Below are positions 26,511 to 35,593 of a stretch of DNA of 64,000 bases, one piece after another. The notes under the pieces are model-generated. The model was not told where the DNA came from and did no database searches. It saw nothing but the letters and a program-made list of their open reading frames with translations. Source of the stretch: Kaistia dalseonensis (GTDB lineage: Bacteria > Pseudomonadota > Alphaproteobacteria > Rhizobiales > Kaistiaceae); contig NZ_JAUSVO010000002.1 in NCBI RefSeq assembly GCF_030814715.1, positions 310,001 to 374,000 on the forward strand. The letters are read 5' to 3'. A program made the position numbers and the translations under genes. Numbering within the stretch: the first letter of the stretch is position 1; every line of letters starts with the position of its first letter.

Positions 26511-29060
26511 ATGACCGACCCCGCTAGGGAAAACGACCAGAACGGCCCCGCTATTCGACGGGACCTTCCCCCGGCCGCAGAGGCCATGGCCCGCCGGCGC
26601 ATTGCAGCGGCGGGCGGGCGTGCACAGGCGGCACTTCTGTGGGAGCGCGTCTGGCCCCTGATCGTTCCGATCCTTTGCACCGTCGGCGTCTTCCTCATCC
26701 TGTCCTGGCTCGGCATCTGGACGGCGCTGCCTGAGCTGGCGCGCTTCGGCCTGCTGGGTCTCTTCGGCACCATTCTGCTCTTTCTGGCGCTGCGATTTCG
26801 CCACGTCGCCTGGCCCGGCCCTGATGAAGCGCTGGCGCGCGTCGCACGGCAAAGCGGCGAGGCTCATCGTCCGGCGGTTGCCTTCGACGATCCTCTCTCG
26901 CATCCGACCGAGGACGAACTGACGCTGGCGCTGTGGCGTGCCCACCGATTGCGCCTGCTCGAACGCCTGCAACAGCTCAAGGCCGGCTGGCCCGCGCCGG
27001 GCATGAACCGCCGCGACCCCTATGCGCTGCGCTTCCTGGTGCCGCTGTTGCTGCTCGTGACCTTCATCGCGGCCGGACCCGATCGCGGCGGCCGGCTCGC
27101 GGATGCCGTGCGGCCGACCACGATCATGGCCGAGGCGGCGCCCCGCATCGATGCCTGGGTCACGCCGCCGGCCTATACCGGCCATCCCCCGATATTCCTG
27201 ACCGGTGACGTGAACCGACCTGTTGCGGCAGAGTCCGAGCGCGCCATCACGGTGCCGCAGGGTTCCACCGTCACCATCCGCATGCCCGACACCGCCGATC
27301 TCGGTGTCACGGCCCTCACCAAGGACGGCCGGCCGGTTCCGCTCGATGTTGCCCCGGCGGACAAGGCGGGCCCGACCGGCGCACCGGCGGAGCGCCGTCT
27401 GACGCTGGTCGGAGACAGCACGGTCAGGATCGATCGCAACGGCACGACGATGATGGGCTGGAGCTTCGCGGTCACGCCCGACGAGCCGCCGAAGATCAGC
27501 CCGACGCGCGAACCCGGCGCGACGGCCAGCGGCTCGCTGTCGCTCGCCTACTCGGTCAGCGACGATTACGGCGTCGTCTCCGCCAAGGGCCTCATCGTCA
27601 ATGCAGATCCCACGACCGGCGATGGCGCGCGGCCGCTCGTCGAGGCGCCGGAATTGCCGCTGAACCTGCCGCGGCTGCGCATGCGCGAAGGCACAGGCGA
27701 GACCATACGCGACCTGAGCGCGCATCCCTGGGCCGGCGCCAAAGTCCGCATGACGCTGGTCGCGACCGACGAGATGAACCAGACCGGCGAAAGCGCGCCG
27801 ATCGAGTTTGTGCTGCCGGCCCGGCGTTTCAACAATCCGCTGGCGCGCGCTGTCGTCGAACAACGCCGCACGCTGGCGCTCGACGCCAACAAGGCCGGCT
27901 ATGTCGCCATGGCGCTCGACGCGATCACCGTCGACCCGTCCAAGTTCCAGCAGGACGGCGTCTATCTGTCCCTGCGCGCTGCCTATCACCGCCTGACCGG
28001 CGCTCGCGATGACGCCGATCTGGTCAGCGTCGTCGACTTCCTCTGGGAAATCGCGCTCGGCATCGAGGATGGCGATCTGTCGCTTGCGGCGCAGGATCTG
28101 CGGCAGGCGCAGGAAGCATTGCGCAAGGCGATCGAGAACAACGCCTCGGACGCCGAACTTGAAAAGGCGATGCAGGATCTCCGCGCCGCAATGGACAAAT
28201 ATCTCCAGGCCCTGGCCGAGCAGGCGCAGAAGAACCCGCAGGCAAACCAGCAGGCCGCGAACCCGAACGCCCAGATGCTGCGGCCGGAAGACCTGCAGAA
28301 GATGCTCGACCAGATCGAGAACCTCGCCAAGACCGGCTCGAAGGAGGCCGCGCAGCAAATGCTGAGCGAGCTGCAACAGATGATGGAGAATCTGGAGGCT
28401 GGTCGTTCACAGCAGGCCCAGCAGCAACAGGGCCAGCAGGGTGAGATGAACCAGGCGCTCGACAAGCTTGGCGAGATGATCCGTCGCCAGCAGGAGCTGA
28501 TGGACAAGACCTTCAAGATGGATCCCGACACCGATGGCAGCGGCGCCGAACAGCAGCCCATGACGCCGCAGGAACGCCAGCAGGCTCTCGATGCGCTCCG
28601 CAAAGGCCAGCAGGACCTCGCCCAGGCGCTGCAGGACCTGCAGAAGCAGATGGAAGGCCAGGGCATGAAGCCCGACGGCAAGCTCGGCCAAGCCGGTCGC
28701 TCCATGGGCGAGGCGACGGATCAACTCGGGCAGGGCCAGCCGGGACAGGCGGTCGGGCCGCAGGGCGAGGCGCTGCAGGCGCTACGCGACGGCGCGCGCA
28801 GTCTGGCTGAGCAGATGGCGCGGCAGAACGGCACGGGTACGCAGCCCGGTACCGGGACGGCGCGCGGCCAGGGACAGGATCCGCTCGGTCGGCGCCAACA
28901 AAGCCGGGGCACGGACCTCGGCTCGTCGGTCAAGGTTCCCGACGCGATCGATACCCAGCGCGCCCGCGAGATCCTCGACGCGATCCGCAAGCGCCTGGGT
29001 GATGCAGCGCGCCCCTTGATCGAGCGCGACTATCTGGAGCGGCTGCTCGAGCCCTATTGA
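26511..29060 (+). CDS. TIGR02302/DUF4175 large membrane protein
   Basis: A protein of 849 residues. Two N-terminal helices (about 48-70 and 78-95) and a third (about 170-190) anchor it. A long periplasmic-type region follows, with AWVTPPAYTGHPPIFL near residue 225 and a beta-rich stretch to about 480. The C-terminal third is Gln-rich and helical (about 540-800: long runs with QQAANPNAQ, QQAQQQQGQQGEMNQ) and likely forms coiled coils. It matches the TIGR02302 (DUF4175) family seen in alphaproteobacteria, whose function is unknown. ATG 26511 is preferred over GTG 26508. It ends 7 bases inside the convergent cpdR gene. Confidence 0.88.
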   Translation: MTDPARENDQNGPAIRRDLPPAAEAMARRRIAAAGGRAQAALLWERVWPLIVPILCTVGVFLILSWLGIWTALPELARFGLLGLFGTILLFLALRFRHVAWPGPDEALARVARQSGEAHRPAVAFDDPLSHPTEDELTLALWRAHRLRLLERLQQLKAGWPAPGMNRRDPYALRFLVPLLLLVTFIAAGPDRGGRLADAVRPTTIMAEAAPRIDAWVTPPAYTGHPPIFLTGDVNRPVAAESERAITVPQGSTVTIRMPDTADLGVTALTKDGRPVPLDVAPADKAGPTGAPAERRLTLVGDSTVRIDRNGTTMMGWSFAVTPDEPPKISPTREPGATASGSLSLAYSVSDDYGVVSAKGLIVNADPTTGDGARPLVEAPELPLNLPRLRMREGTGETIRDLSAHPWAGAKVRMTLVATDEMNQTGESAPIEFVLPARRFNNPLARAVVEQRRTLALDANKAGYVAMALDAITVDPSKFQQDGVYLSLRAAYHRLTGARDDADLVSVVDFLWEIALGIEDGDLSLAAQDLRQAQEALRKAIENNASDAELEKAMQDLRAAMDKYLQALAEQAQKNPQANQQAANPNAQMLRPEDLQKMLDQIENLAKTGSKEAAQQMLSELQQMMENLEAGRSQQAQQQQGQQGEMNQALDKLGEMIRRQQELMDKTFKMDPDTDGSGAEQQPMTPQERQQALDALRKGQQDLAQALQDLQKQMEGQGMKPDGKLGQAGRSMGEATDQLGQGQPGQAVGPQGEALQALRDGARSLAEQMARQNGTGTQPGTGTARGQGQDPLGRRQQSRGTDLGSSVKVPDAIDTQRAREILDAIRKRLGDAARPLIERDYLERLLEPY

Positions 29061-29464
29061 ATGGCGGCAGCCGTCTCGGCGCCGCCGAGGCGCATACGGC
29101 CGGCGGCCAGCGCGCCACCGACCGCGTGGCGGATTTCAGCCAGCGAGAACGGCTTCGGCACGACATCATGGACGATGCGGTCGAGCTCCTCGGCCCGCTC
29201 GCGCTGGTCGGCGAAGCCGGTCATCAGCAATATTGTGAGGTTCGGGAACTCGGGCGCGGCCTCGAGCGCAAGTGCTATGCCGTCCAGCATCGGCATCTTG
29301 ATATCCGAAAGCAGAAGGTCGAAGGCCCCGGCCTCACGGCGAAGCACGTCGAGCGCGTCGGCGCCATCCTCGGCAGTGACGATCCTGTGGCCGTCGAGCG
29401 TCAACGCCCGCGCCACAAAGCTCCGCACCGCATCATCATCTTCCGTGACAAGAATTCGTGCCAT
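29054..29464 (-). CDS. cpdR: Single-domain response regulator, CpdR type
   Basis: A receiver domain of 136 residues with no output domain. It has the acidic pair in TEDDD (residues 9-11), the phospho-acceptor Asp54 in LLLSDIKMPMLDG, the Thr in LLMTGFADQRERA and the Lys in PKPFSLAE. The extended MTGFADQRERAEELD helix and the position next to hpt match CpdR proteins of Hyphomicrobiales as recalled. In Caulobacter unphosphorylated CpdR primes ClpXP for cell-cycle proteolysis. Its kinase pathway (CckA-ChpT) is not in the window. Confidence 0.85.
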   Translation of the reverse strand: MARILVTEDDDAVRSFVARALTLDGHRIVTAEDGADALDVLRREAGAFDLLLSDIKMPMLDGIALALEAAPEFPNLTILLMTGFADQRERAEELDRIVHDVVPKPFSLAEIRHAVGGALAAGRMRLGGAETAAAIQ

Positions 29465-29487
29465 CGCGCCCCTTAGTCCCGTGCCTC

Positions 29488-30027
29488 TCAGTCCTCGACC
29501 ACGCCGACAAACGGCAGTTCGCGGAACGCATGCGCCGCATCCATGCCGTAGCCGACCACAAACAGATCCGGGCAGACGAAGCCGACATGATCGGCCTTGG
29601 TCTCGACGACCCGCTTGCCCGGCTTTTCAAGGAGCACCGCCACGCCGACCCGGCGCGCACCGCGCTCGACCATCAGCTGGCGGGCAAAGGAGAGCGTGCG
29701 GCCCGATTCGAGAATATCGTCGATGAGAAGAACGTCTCGACCCGCGACTTCGCTCTCGATGTCCTTGACGACGCGGACCTTGCCGCTCGATTCCGTACCG
29801 GCGCCATAGCTCGACAGCGAGATGAACTCGACCTCCGGCGCCAGACCCGCCTCGTGCAGCGCCCGGATCAGGTCGGCCGCGAAGACGAAGCTCCCCTTGA
29901 GGATCGAGATCACCAGGAGATCGTGATAGCCGGCCTCCGCAATCTCGGCCGCGAGTTCGCGGTTGCGCGCTGCGATGGTGTCAATGTCGTACAGTATCCG
30001 GATAGACCGGCCACGAACCACGGGCAT
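29488..30027 (-). CDS. hpt: Hypoxanthine phosphoribosyltransferase
   Basis: A purine salvage enzyme of 179 residues joining hypoxanthine (or guanine) to PRPP. The PRPP loop is VLLIDDILESGRT, with the two Asp near residue 100. ISILKGSFVFAADL near residue 45 and the base-contacting region KADHVGFVCPDLFVVGYGMD near the C terminus are normal. ATG 30027 follows GGAAGGA; a TTG one codon earlier is less likely. It is transcribed toward cpdR with 23 bases between them. Confidence 0.95.
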   Translation of the reverse strand: MPVVRGRSIRILYDIDTIAARNRELAAEIAEAGYHDLLVISILKGSFVFAADLIRALHEAGLAPEVEFISLSSYGAGTESSGKVRVVKDIESEVAGRDVLLIDDILESGRTLSFARQLMVERGARRVGVAVLLEKPGKRVVETKADHVGFVCPDLFVVGYGMDAAHAFRELPFVGVVED

Positions 30028-30554
30028 CAATCAGTTCCTTCCGTCGCCGTGCCGGCGAAGCGCGCCACAACCCGGAAGGCTCGGTCCGGTCGCGGCGCAA
30101 TCCTCGTTTCGAAGCTCGGGGACATCACGGGCAAGGCAAAAACCCCGACCGGTCCCCTGGACCAAGCCCGGATGTCCTGACCGCCTTCCGCCAAAAGCAC
30201 AAGCCTGCGGTCGCGATATCCGGCGGCTTTGCCGCCAAATTGTGCCGATCGCGCCGGTCTGGGCTGCGCCGGAGCCGCTCGACGTCCCGCTCTCTCACCG
30301 ATTGGCCACATGCTCATCTGCCCTCGCCCCGACCGGACGGCAAAAAGACAGGGGCATCGCGATCGGGGAGCCGCCGTGTCTTTGCCTTGATCGAATGGCA
30401 TTTCCACGTCATGAACCGCGGAGTATTGGCAAATCGTTAACGCCGATGCTGACATGGTAAACGAAACGGCGGGACCCGCCATCCGGCACGACCGGACCGG
30501 ATCGGTGGATCCCGGTCACGAGGGGCTGATGAGGGCGGAAACAGGGACGATCAG
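30028..30554. other. 527-base gap between hpt and ftsE, no convincing gene
   Basis: A minus-strand frame stays open for about 150 codons (30027-30482), but its product lacks any recognisable motif and its codon pattern differs from that of neighbours. No plus-strand frame is convincing. The right part (about 30410-30470, ATTGGCAAATCGTTAACGCC and on) is AT-richer and contains GTTAAC and GGTAAAC steps often seen near rhizobial promoters. The gap should hold the hpt promoter (leftward) and the ftsE promoter (rightward). Confidence 0.5.
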
Positions 30555-31214
30555 GTGATCCGCTTCGAAAATGTCGGCTTGCGCTACGGAATGGGAGCCG
30601 AGGTCCTGCGCGACCTCTCGTTCCAGATCGCGCCGAAATCCTTCCAGTTCCTGACCGGCCCTTCCGGTGCCGGCAAGTCGACCCTCCTGCGCCTTCTGTT
30701 CCTGTCGCTGAAGCCGACTCGCGGCCTGATCACCGTCTTTGATCGTGACGTGGCGAGCCTCCCCAAGACCGAGCTGCCGTCGCTCAGGCGCCGTATCGGC
30801 GTCGTCTTCCAGGATTTCCGCCTGCTCGACCATCTGACGACCTTCGAGAATGTCGCGCTGCCACTGCGCGTGCTCGGCCGTGAAGAGGCGAGCTATCGGG
30901 CCGATGTGATAGAGCTCTTGAAATGGGTTGGCCTCGGCGACCGGGTTCAGGCCTTGCCGCCGGTTCTTTCCGGGGGCGAGAAACAGCGCGCCGCGATCGC
31001 GCGCGCGCTGATCGGCCAGCCGGAAATCCTGCTTGCCGACGAACCGACGGGCAATGTCGATCCGCCGCTCGCCAAGCGCCTGCTCCGCCTCTTCGTCGAG
31101 CTGAACCGCCTCGGCACGTCGGTCGTCATCGCCACCCATGACATCGGGCTCATGAACCAGTTCGACGCGCGCCGTCTCGTGCTCCATGAAGGACGATTGT
31201 CGATCTATGACTGA
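30555..31214 (+). CDS. ftsE: Cell division ATP-binding protein FtsE
   Basis: ABC ATPase of 219 residues acting with FtsX at the septum to control peptidoglycan hydrolases. It has Walker A in TGPSGAGKSTLL, a Q-loop in VVFQDFRLLD, the signature LSGGEKQRAAIARAL, Walker B ILLADEPTGNVD and a switch His in IATHD. The start is a GTG (VIRFENVGLRYG). The stop lies eight bases inside the ftsX start, so the two are translationally coupled. Confidence 0.95.
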   Translation: MIRFENVGLRYGMGAEVLRDLSFQIAPKSFQFLTGPSGAGKSTLLRLLFLSLKPTRGLITVFDRDVASLPKTELPSLRRRIGVVFQDFRLLDHLTTFENVALPLRVLGREEASYRADVIELLKWVGLGDRVQALPPVLSGGEKQRAAIARALIGQPEILLADEPTGNVDPPLAKRLLRLFVELNRLGTSVVIATHDIGLMNQFDARRLVLHEGRLSIYD

Positions 31215-32190
31215 CAAGCGATCGACGACAACGTCTTTCGGCCGGATGGCAGGCGGCCTGATGCCGGCGAGGTCGCGCAGGGGCCAGAAGTCGGCTGGCC
31301 CCGGCCCGATCGTTCCCGCCCAGTCGATTGCCGGCCGATCGCTCACGATCGTCGTCGCGATCATGAGCTTCCTCGCCTGCCTGACGCTGGGCGCGGTATC
31401 GCTCGTGCGCGACGCCTCGCTCGACTGGCAGTCCGACATCGTCCGCGAGATCACGATCCAGGTTCGGCCCGTCGAAGGCGTCGATACGGATGCTGAAGCC
31501 GCCAAGGCATCAGCGATCGCGACGGCCGTGCCCGGCGTGGCGAGCGCTCGGGCGCTGTCGAGCTGGGAGAATGCGCAGCTGCTCGAGCCCTGGCTCGGCA
31601 GCGGCCTCGACATGAGCGACCTGCCGATTCCGCGCCTGATCGTCGTGGAACTGTCCGATCCGGACGGTGTCGACCTCGCGGCGCTTTCCGCCCAATTGCA
31701 GCAGGGCGTCAAAGGCGCGAGCCTCGATGACCATCGCAGTTGGACCGACCGGCTGAAGACGATGGCGAACGCAACCGTCATCATCGGATTCTCCATCCTG
31801 GCACTTGTCTTTGTCGCGACGGTGCTCTCGGTCGTCTTCGCCACGCGCGGCGCGATGGCGTCCAATCGCGATATCGTGGCGGTGCTCCATTATGTCGGCG
31901 CCGAGGCGAGCTTCACGGCCCGCGAATTCCAGCGTCATTTCCTGCTCCTGGGCCTCAAGGGCGGGCTCTGTGGCGCTGCCGGCGCGACCATCCTCTTCGC
32001 GGTCCTGAGCTTCTTCATCGGTCGCTCGGTCGCGACGCCCGAGGGAGACCAGGTCTCGGCGCTGTTCGGTCGCTTCGCCATCGGCCCGACCGGCTATCTC
32101 GGCGCGCTCGCCATCGCGATCCTGATCGCGATCATGACGGCGATTACCTCGCGCCTCACCGTCTACCGGCACCTCGCCTCGATCGAATGA
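31207..32190 (+). CDS. ftsX: Cell division protein FtsX
   Basis: Membrane partner of FtsE, 327 residues. A basic cytoplasmic N terminus of about 45 residues precedes helix 1 (about 48-70). A periplasmic loop of about 125 residues follows (DIVREITIQVRPVEG...), the part that contacts hydrolase activators. Three helices then close the protein (about 180-315). GAEASFTAREFQRHFLLLGLKGG is the FtsX-type linker. ATG 31207 overlaps the ftsE stop. The frame begins upstream inside ftsE, but that part is not FtsX-like. Confidence 0.93.
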   Translation: MTDKRSTTTSFGRMAGGLMPARSRRGQKSAGPGPIVPAQSIAGRSLTIVVAIMSFLACLTLGAVSLVRDASLDWQSDIVREITIQVRPVEGVDTDAEAAKASAIATAVPGVASARALSSWENAQLLEPWLGSGLDMSDLPIPRLIVVELSDPDGVDLAALSAQLQQGVKGASLDDHRSWTDRLKTMANATVIIGFSILALVFVATVLSVVFATRGAMASNRDIVAVLHYVGAEASFTAREFQRHFLLLGLKGGLCGAAGATILFAVLSFFIGRSVATPEGDQVSALFGRFAIGPTGYLGALAIAILIAIMTAITSRLTVYRHLASIE

Positions 32191-32283
32191 GACCACCCTG
32201 CCGAGAACGAGCCGCCGCCCTGACGCGCCGCTACGCGATCTTCTTGCCAAGCCATGGCCTTATTCTGCTACCATCTTGATTGG

Positions 32284-33033
32284 ATGATGGATGCTGCCCG
32301 TTCCCAGCTCACTTTTGGCGACCCCGCCCTCCCCGGCGGGCGGAGCGGTGCGGCCCGCGCAACGGGCAGGAATCCGCGCCACGGCAGGCTGCGTCGCGGC
32401 CTTAGCTTCCTCGCGCTGCTGATGATCGCTCTCCTCGGCATCGATTTCCTCCGCTTCGAGCGGCAGGTGTCGCATTTCGCCGAGCCGGGCGACGTGCGGG
32501 CCGAAGGGATTGTTGCGCTGACGGGTGGCACGGCCCGAATCGACGGCGCACTGGCGCTGCTGGCCGACAATCGTGCCGAAAGGCTGCTGATATCGGGCGT
32601 CAACCCGTCGGTCGGACGCCGCGACATCGCCACGGCCGTCGAGGCCAGCTACCGCGCTTCGCTCGACCAGCGCGTCGAGCTCGGGCACTCCGCGCGCGAC
32701 ACGATCGGCAATGCCGACGAGGCCCGCGCGTGGGTCGAACGGCGCGGCTTCCATTCGTTGATCGTCGTCACGAGCGACTATCACATGCCGCGCAGCATGG
32801 CCGAACTCCATGGCGCCATGCCCGATGTCGAACTCATCCCCTATCCGGTCAGGAACCCGCAGCTCGATATGGACCGCTGGTGGCGTCATCCAAGCTCGGT
32901 AAAGCTTCTCCTGAGCGAATACGTGAAGTATACGGTCGCTCGTGCGCGGCTTGCCTTCAAGGCGCCGCGGAGCGCGCGCAGCACCGAATCGACTGCTGCC
33001 GCCACCGCGACGACGAACGAGGTTTTGCGCTGA
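32284..33033 (+). CDS. YdcF/SanA-like DUF218 family membrane protein
   Basis: A protein of 249 residues with one N-terminal helix (about 40-58) and a DUF218 domain (about 75-220). Domain marks: GIVALTGGTARIDGALALL, ERLLISGV and VVTSDYHMPRSMAELHGAMP. The ElyC/SanA relatives in E. coli affect envelope polysaccharide precursors. It lies between ftsX and plsC, all on the plus strand, a cluster devoted to envelope building. Two adjacent ATGs begin it; the ribosome site is weak. Confidence 0.87.
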   Translation: MMDAARSQLTFGDPALPGGRSGAARATGRNPRHGRLRRGLSFLALLMIALLGIDFLRFERQVSHFAEPGDVRAEGIVALTGGTARIDGALALLADNRAERLLISGVNPSVGRRDIATAVEASYRASLDQRVELGHSARDTIGNADEARAWVERRGFHSLIVVTSDYHMPRSMAELHGAMPDVELIPYPVRNPQLDMDRWWRHPSSVKLLLSEYVKYTVARARLAFKAPRSARSTESTAAATATTNEVLR

Positions 33034-33067
33034 CGCCGTTGTTCCGACGCCGACGCAGAGCCCCATC

Positions 33068-33859
33068 ATGCTCATCATTCGCTCGCTCGCCTACCAGATC
33101 GTCTTCTACCTGATCATGGCGGCGATCCTGATCGTCACCCTGCCCTTCTTCTTCTTCCTGCCGCACCGCGCGGCCATAGCGGTCGTCAAATTCTGGACCG
33201 GCGCGTCCATGTGGGCGCTTGGCGTCGTCGCAGGCACGAAGATCGAGGTGCGGGGGCTGGAGAAGCTGCCCAAGGGCGGTGCGCTGATCGCGCCCAAGCA
33301 CCAGTCGGCTTTTGAGACGATGGCGCTCTTCCCGCTGCTCAGCGATCCGACCTTCGTCATGAAGCGGCAGCTGATGCTGATTCCGCTCTTCGGCTGGTAC
33401 ACATGGAAGGCCGGCATGATTCCGGTCGATCGCGCAGGCGGCTCGAAAGCGCTCCGCAAGCTTGCGGCCGATTCGAAGGCGGCCGCTGCAGCCGGCCGGC
33501 AGGTGATTCTCTTCCCCGAAGGCACGCGCCGGCCTGCCGGTGCCCCGCCAGACTACAAATTCGGCATCATCCACCTCTACCGCGAACTCAAGGTTCCTGT
33601 GGTGCCGATCGCGCTCAATGCCGGGCTCTACTGGCCCCGCCGCAGCTTCCTGCGCTATCCCGGCACGATCATCATTGAAGTGCTCGACCCGATCCAGCCC
33701 GGGCTCGATTCGAAGACGTTCCTCTCGACCCTGATCGCACGGATCGAACCCGCGACCGACCACCTGATGGCCGAGGCAGCCGCGAGCACCAATCCGCCGC
33801 CTATCCCGGCCGAAGCGCAGACGCGCATCTCCGCGCTCGCCGTGGCCGGAACAGCCTAG
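33068..33859 (+). CDS. plsC: 1-acyl-sn-glycerol-3-phosphate acyltransferase
   Basis: A phospholipid synthesis enzyme of 263 residues, adding the second acyl chain to make phosphatidic acid. A double hydrophobic segment (about 5-45) sets it in the membrane. The acyltransferase motif I appears as APKHQSAFETMAL (usual H-x4-D replaced by H-x4-E, seen in several alphaproteobacterial members). Motif III is LFPEGTRRP. ATG 33068 is the first Met of the membrane segment. It ends overlapping the convergent cyclotransferase gene. Confidence 0.93.
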   Translation: MLIIRSLAYQIVFYLIMAAILIVTLPFFFFLPHRAAIAVVKFWTGASMWALGVVAGTKIEVRGLEKLPKGGALIAPKHQSAFETMALFPLLSDPTFVMKRQLMLIPLFGWYTWKAGMIPVDRAGGSKALRKLAADSKAAAAAGRQVILFPEGTRRPAGAPPDYKFGIIHLYRELKVPVVPIALNAGLYWPRRSFLRYPGTIIIEVLDPIQPGLDSKTFLSTLIARIEPATDHLMAEAAASTNPPPIPAEAQTRISALAVAGTA

Positions 33860-34377
33860 CGCAGTTCCTCCGCCAGCCAGGAAAGCAGCGAATCGCGAAT
33901 GCCGGCGCCGGCAAGATGTTCGGCAGTCGCGGTGACATAGTCACGGTTCCGCCCCGATACGCCGACGCTGTCGCGCACCCGCTCGAGCACCGCCTCGCGG
34001 CTCAACATTCCGGCATATTGCTCATGTTCGCGATCGACGACATAGGTCAGCGCCTTGACGTAACGACGCTCCGGACCTTCGAGCCGAATGTTGCGCTCGA
34101 CCTCCAGATAGACGTTCGTCACCAGTTCGCGCTCGCGCAGATAGGCCAGCACGGTATCTCGATCCTCATCGGCGACACGGAACGCGGCCCCCCGGCAGGA
34201 ACCGCCTCGATCGAGCCCCAATACGAGGCCAGGATGTTCCCGTGTCCCCCGATGGACGAAGGAAAGGACGCAGAGCGCGCGATGCTCGCCGTGAAGATGG
34301 GCGGGGCGCGTTTCCACATAGGGAAACCCCGGCCGCCACATCAGCGAGCCATAGCCAAAAACCCAGAAATCGGACAT
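33856..34377 (-). CDS. ChaC-type gamma-glutamylcyclotransferase
   Basis: A 173-residue enzyme of the ChaC family, which splits glutathione into 5-oxoproline and Cys-Gly. The substrate loop reads VFGYGSLMWRPGF near the N terminus, and the catalytic Glu lies in YLRERE near residue 89. YAGMLSREAVLERVRDSVGVSGRNRDYV is also usual. ATG 34377 is the only sensible start. It is convergent with plsC (4-base overlap) and divergent from the DUF2125 gene. Confidence 0.92.
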   Translation of the reverse strand: MSDFWVFGYGSLMWRPGFPYVETRPAHLHGEHRALCVLSFVHRGTREHPGLVLGLDRGGSCRGAAFRVADEDRDTVLAYLRERELVTNVYLEVERNIRLEGPERRYVKALTYVVDREHEQYAGMLSREAVLERVRDSVGVSGRNRDYVTATAEHLAGAGIRDSLLSWLAEELR

Positions 34378-34448
34378 GAGTGACGTCCCCGGAACGGCAG
34401 CGCTCTCGCGTAACAGCGCGGGACGGCAAGTTCAACGGAGTTAAGCGG

Positions 34449-35579
34449 ATGACGACACCGGCGGAACCGGACGAGCCGATCGCAACGGATATGGACCACG
34501 CGCCCAAGGCCGATCCGACCGAAGCGCCACCAGCAAAGCCCGCGCGCCGGCGCTTTCAGCTCATCATCCTGGCGGCGCTGCTTCTTGTAGCGCTCTGGAG
34601 TGCGGGCTGGTTCGCGATTCGCCATTATGCCGAGGGCCGCCTTGCTGCGATCCAGCAGGATGTCGCCGATCAGGGCGGGTCGTTCGCCTGCGAAAGCGAG
34701 CGCATCAGCGGCTTTCCATTCCGTTTCGTGCTGAACTGCACGCCCGCCGCCATCACTTTGCCGGACAGCGGGCTATCGGCTCGGGTCAGTGCCGTCGAGG
34801 CCATTGCGCTCGCCTATAATCCAACCCATCTGCTCGCCGCGGCACAAGGCCCGCTCGTGCTCCGCCTGCATGACGGCCTCGGCGTCAATGCCGAATGGAG
34901 CGCCGCCAAGGCCAGTCTGCGCGTCGGCCTGTCCGGCCGGCTGAAGCGCTTCTCGGGCGTCGTCGACGATCTCGATATCTCGCTCGAAAGCCCGGACAAG
35001 CTCATCGCAGCGACTGATCTGAAGGCCAAGCACGGCGAACTGCATCTGCTTCAGGCTGACGGCGACGCCACCGCGCTCGAAATCTGGTCGACGGCGCAGG
35101 GTCTGGCCGCGATGCTTCCCGGAGCGCCTGCCCTGCCGACGCTGAACGGCGATGTCCATGCCATCCTGCCCGGCGCCCTGCCGGCCCATCGCGACGAGAC
35201 GGTCGATCCCGTCGCGGCCTGGCTCGCTGCCGGCGGCGAGGTCAAGCTCGATCGGCTGGGCGTGGATGTCGGCGGCTTCATGGCTGTCGCCTCTGGCGAT
35301 CTGACTGTCTCACCCGACGGTCTTGTCTCCGGCCGCGTTGCCGTCCGCGTCGATCAGCTCGACAAGCTTCCTGATCTCATCGAGGCGATCCGGCCGGGCC
35401 ATCGCGACCAGGTCGCCCGCATCATCGGGCCGCTCGCCGCCTTCCTGAAGCCCGTCACGGTCGACGGCAAGACCTGGCGCGAGACGACGGTCACCATCAA
35501 GGATGGCCGCGCCACGGTCGGCTTCATCCCGCTCGGCACGATCCCGCCACTGAAGCTCGCGAAAACCGCCGAGGGCTGA
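34449..35579 (+). CDS. DUF2125-domain protein
   Basis: A membrane-anchored protein of 376 residues. A charged N terminus of about 35 residues precedes one helix (about 40-58) and a periplasmic domain matching DUF2125, including EGRLAAIQQDVADQGGSFACESERISGFPFRF and later TTVTIKDGRATVGFIPLG (both as family signatures). The two Cys near residues 82 and 99 may bond. Function is unknown. It has weak likeness to AsmA-like lipid-transfer proteins (inference). GCGG precedes ATG 34449. Confidence 0.86.
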   Translation: MTTPAEPDEPIATDMDHAPKADPTEAPPAKPARRRFQLIILAALLLVALWSAGWFAIRHYAEGRLAAIQQDVADQGGSFACESERISGFPFRFVLNCTPAAITLPDSGLSARVSAVEAIALAYNPTHLLAAAQGPLVLRLHDGLGVNAEWSAAKASLRVGLSGRLKRFSGVVDDLDISLESPDKLIAATDLKAKHGELHLLQADGDATALEIWSTAQGLAAMLPGAPALPTLNGDVHAILPGALPAHRDETVDPVAAWLAAGGEVKLDRLGVDVGGFMAVASGDLTVSPDGLVSGRVAVRVDQLDKLPDLIEAIRPGHRDQVARIIGPLAAFLKPVTVDGKTWRETTVTIKDGRATVGFIPLGTIPPLKLAKTAEG

Positions 35580-35593
35580 AGACGAAAGGCGTC

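Noticed and set aside
26349-28376. A long minus-strand frame opposite the TIGR02302 gene
   Set aside because: The plus-strand product has membrane helices and family features. The opposite frame is Arg/Asp-rich noise typical of antisense frames in GC-rich DNA.
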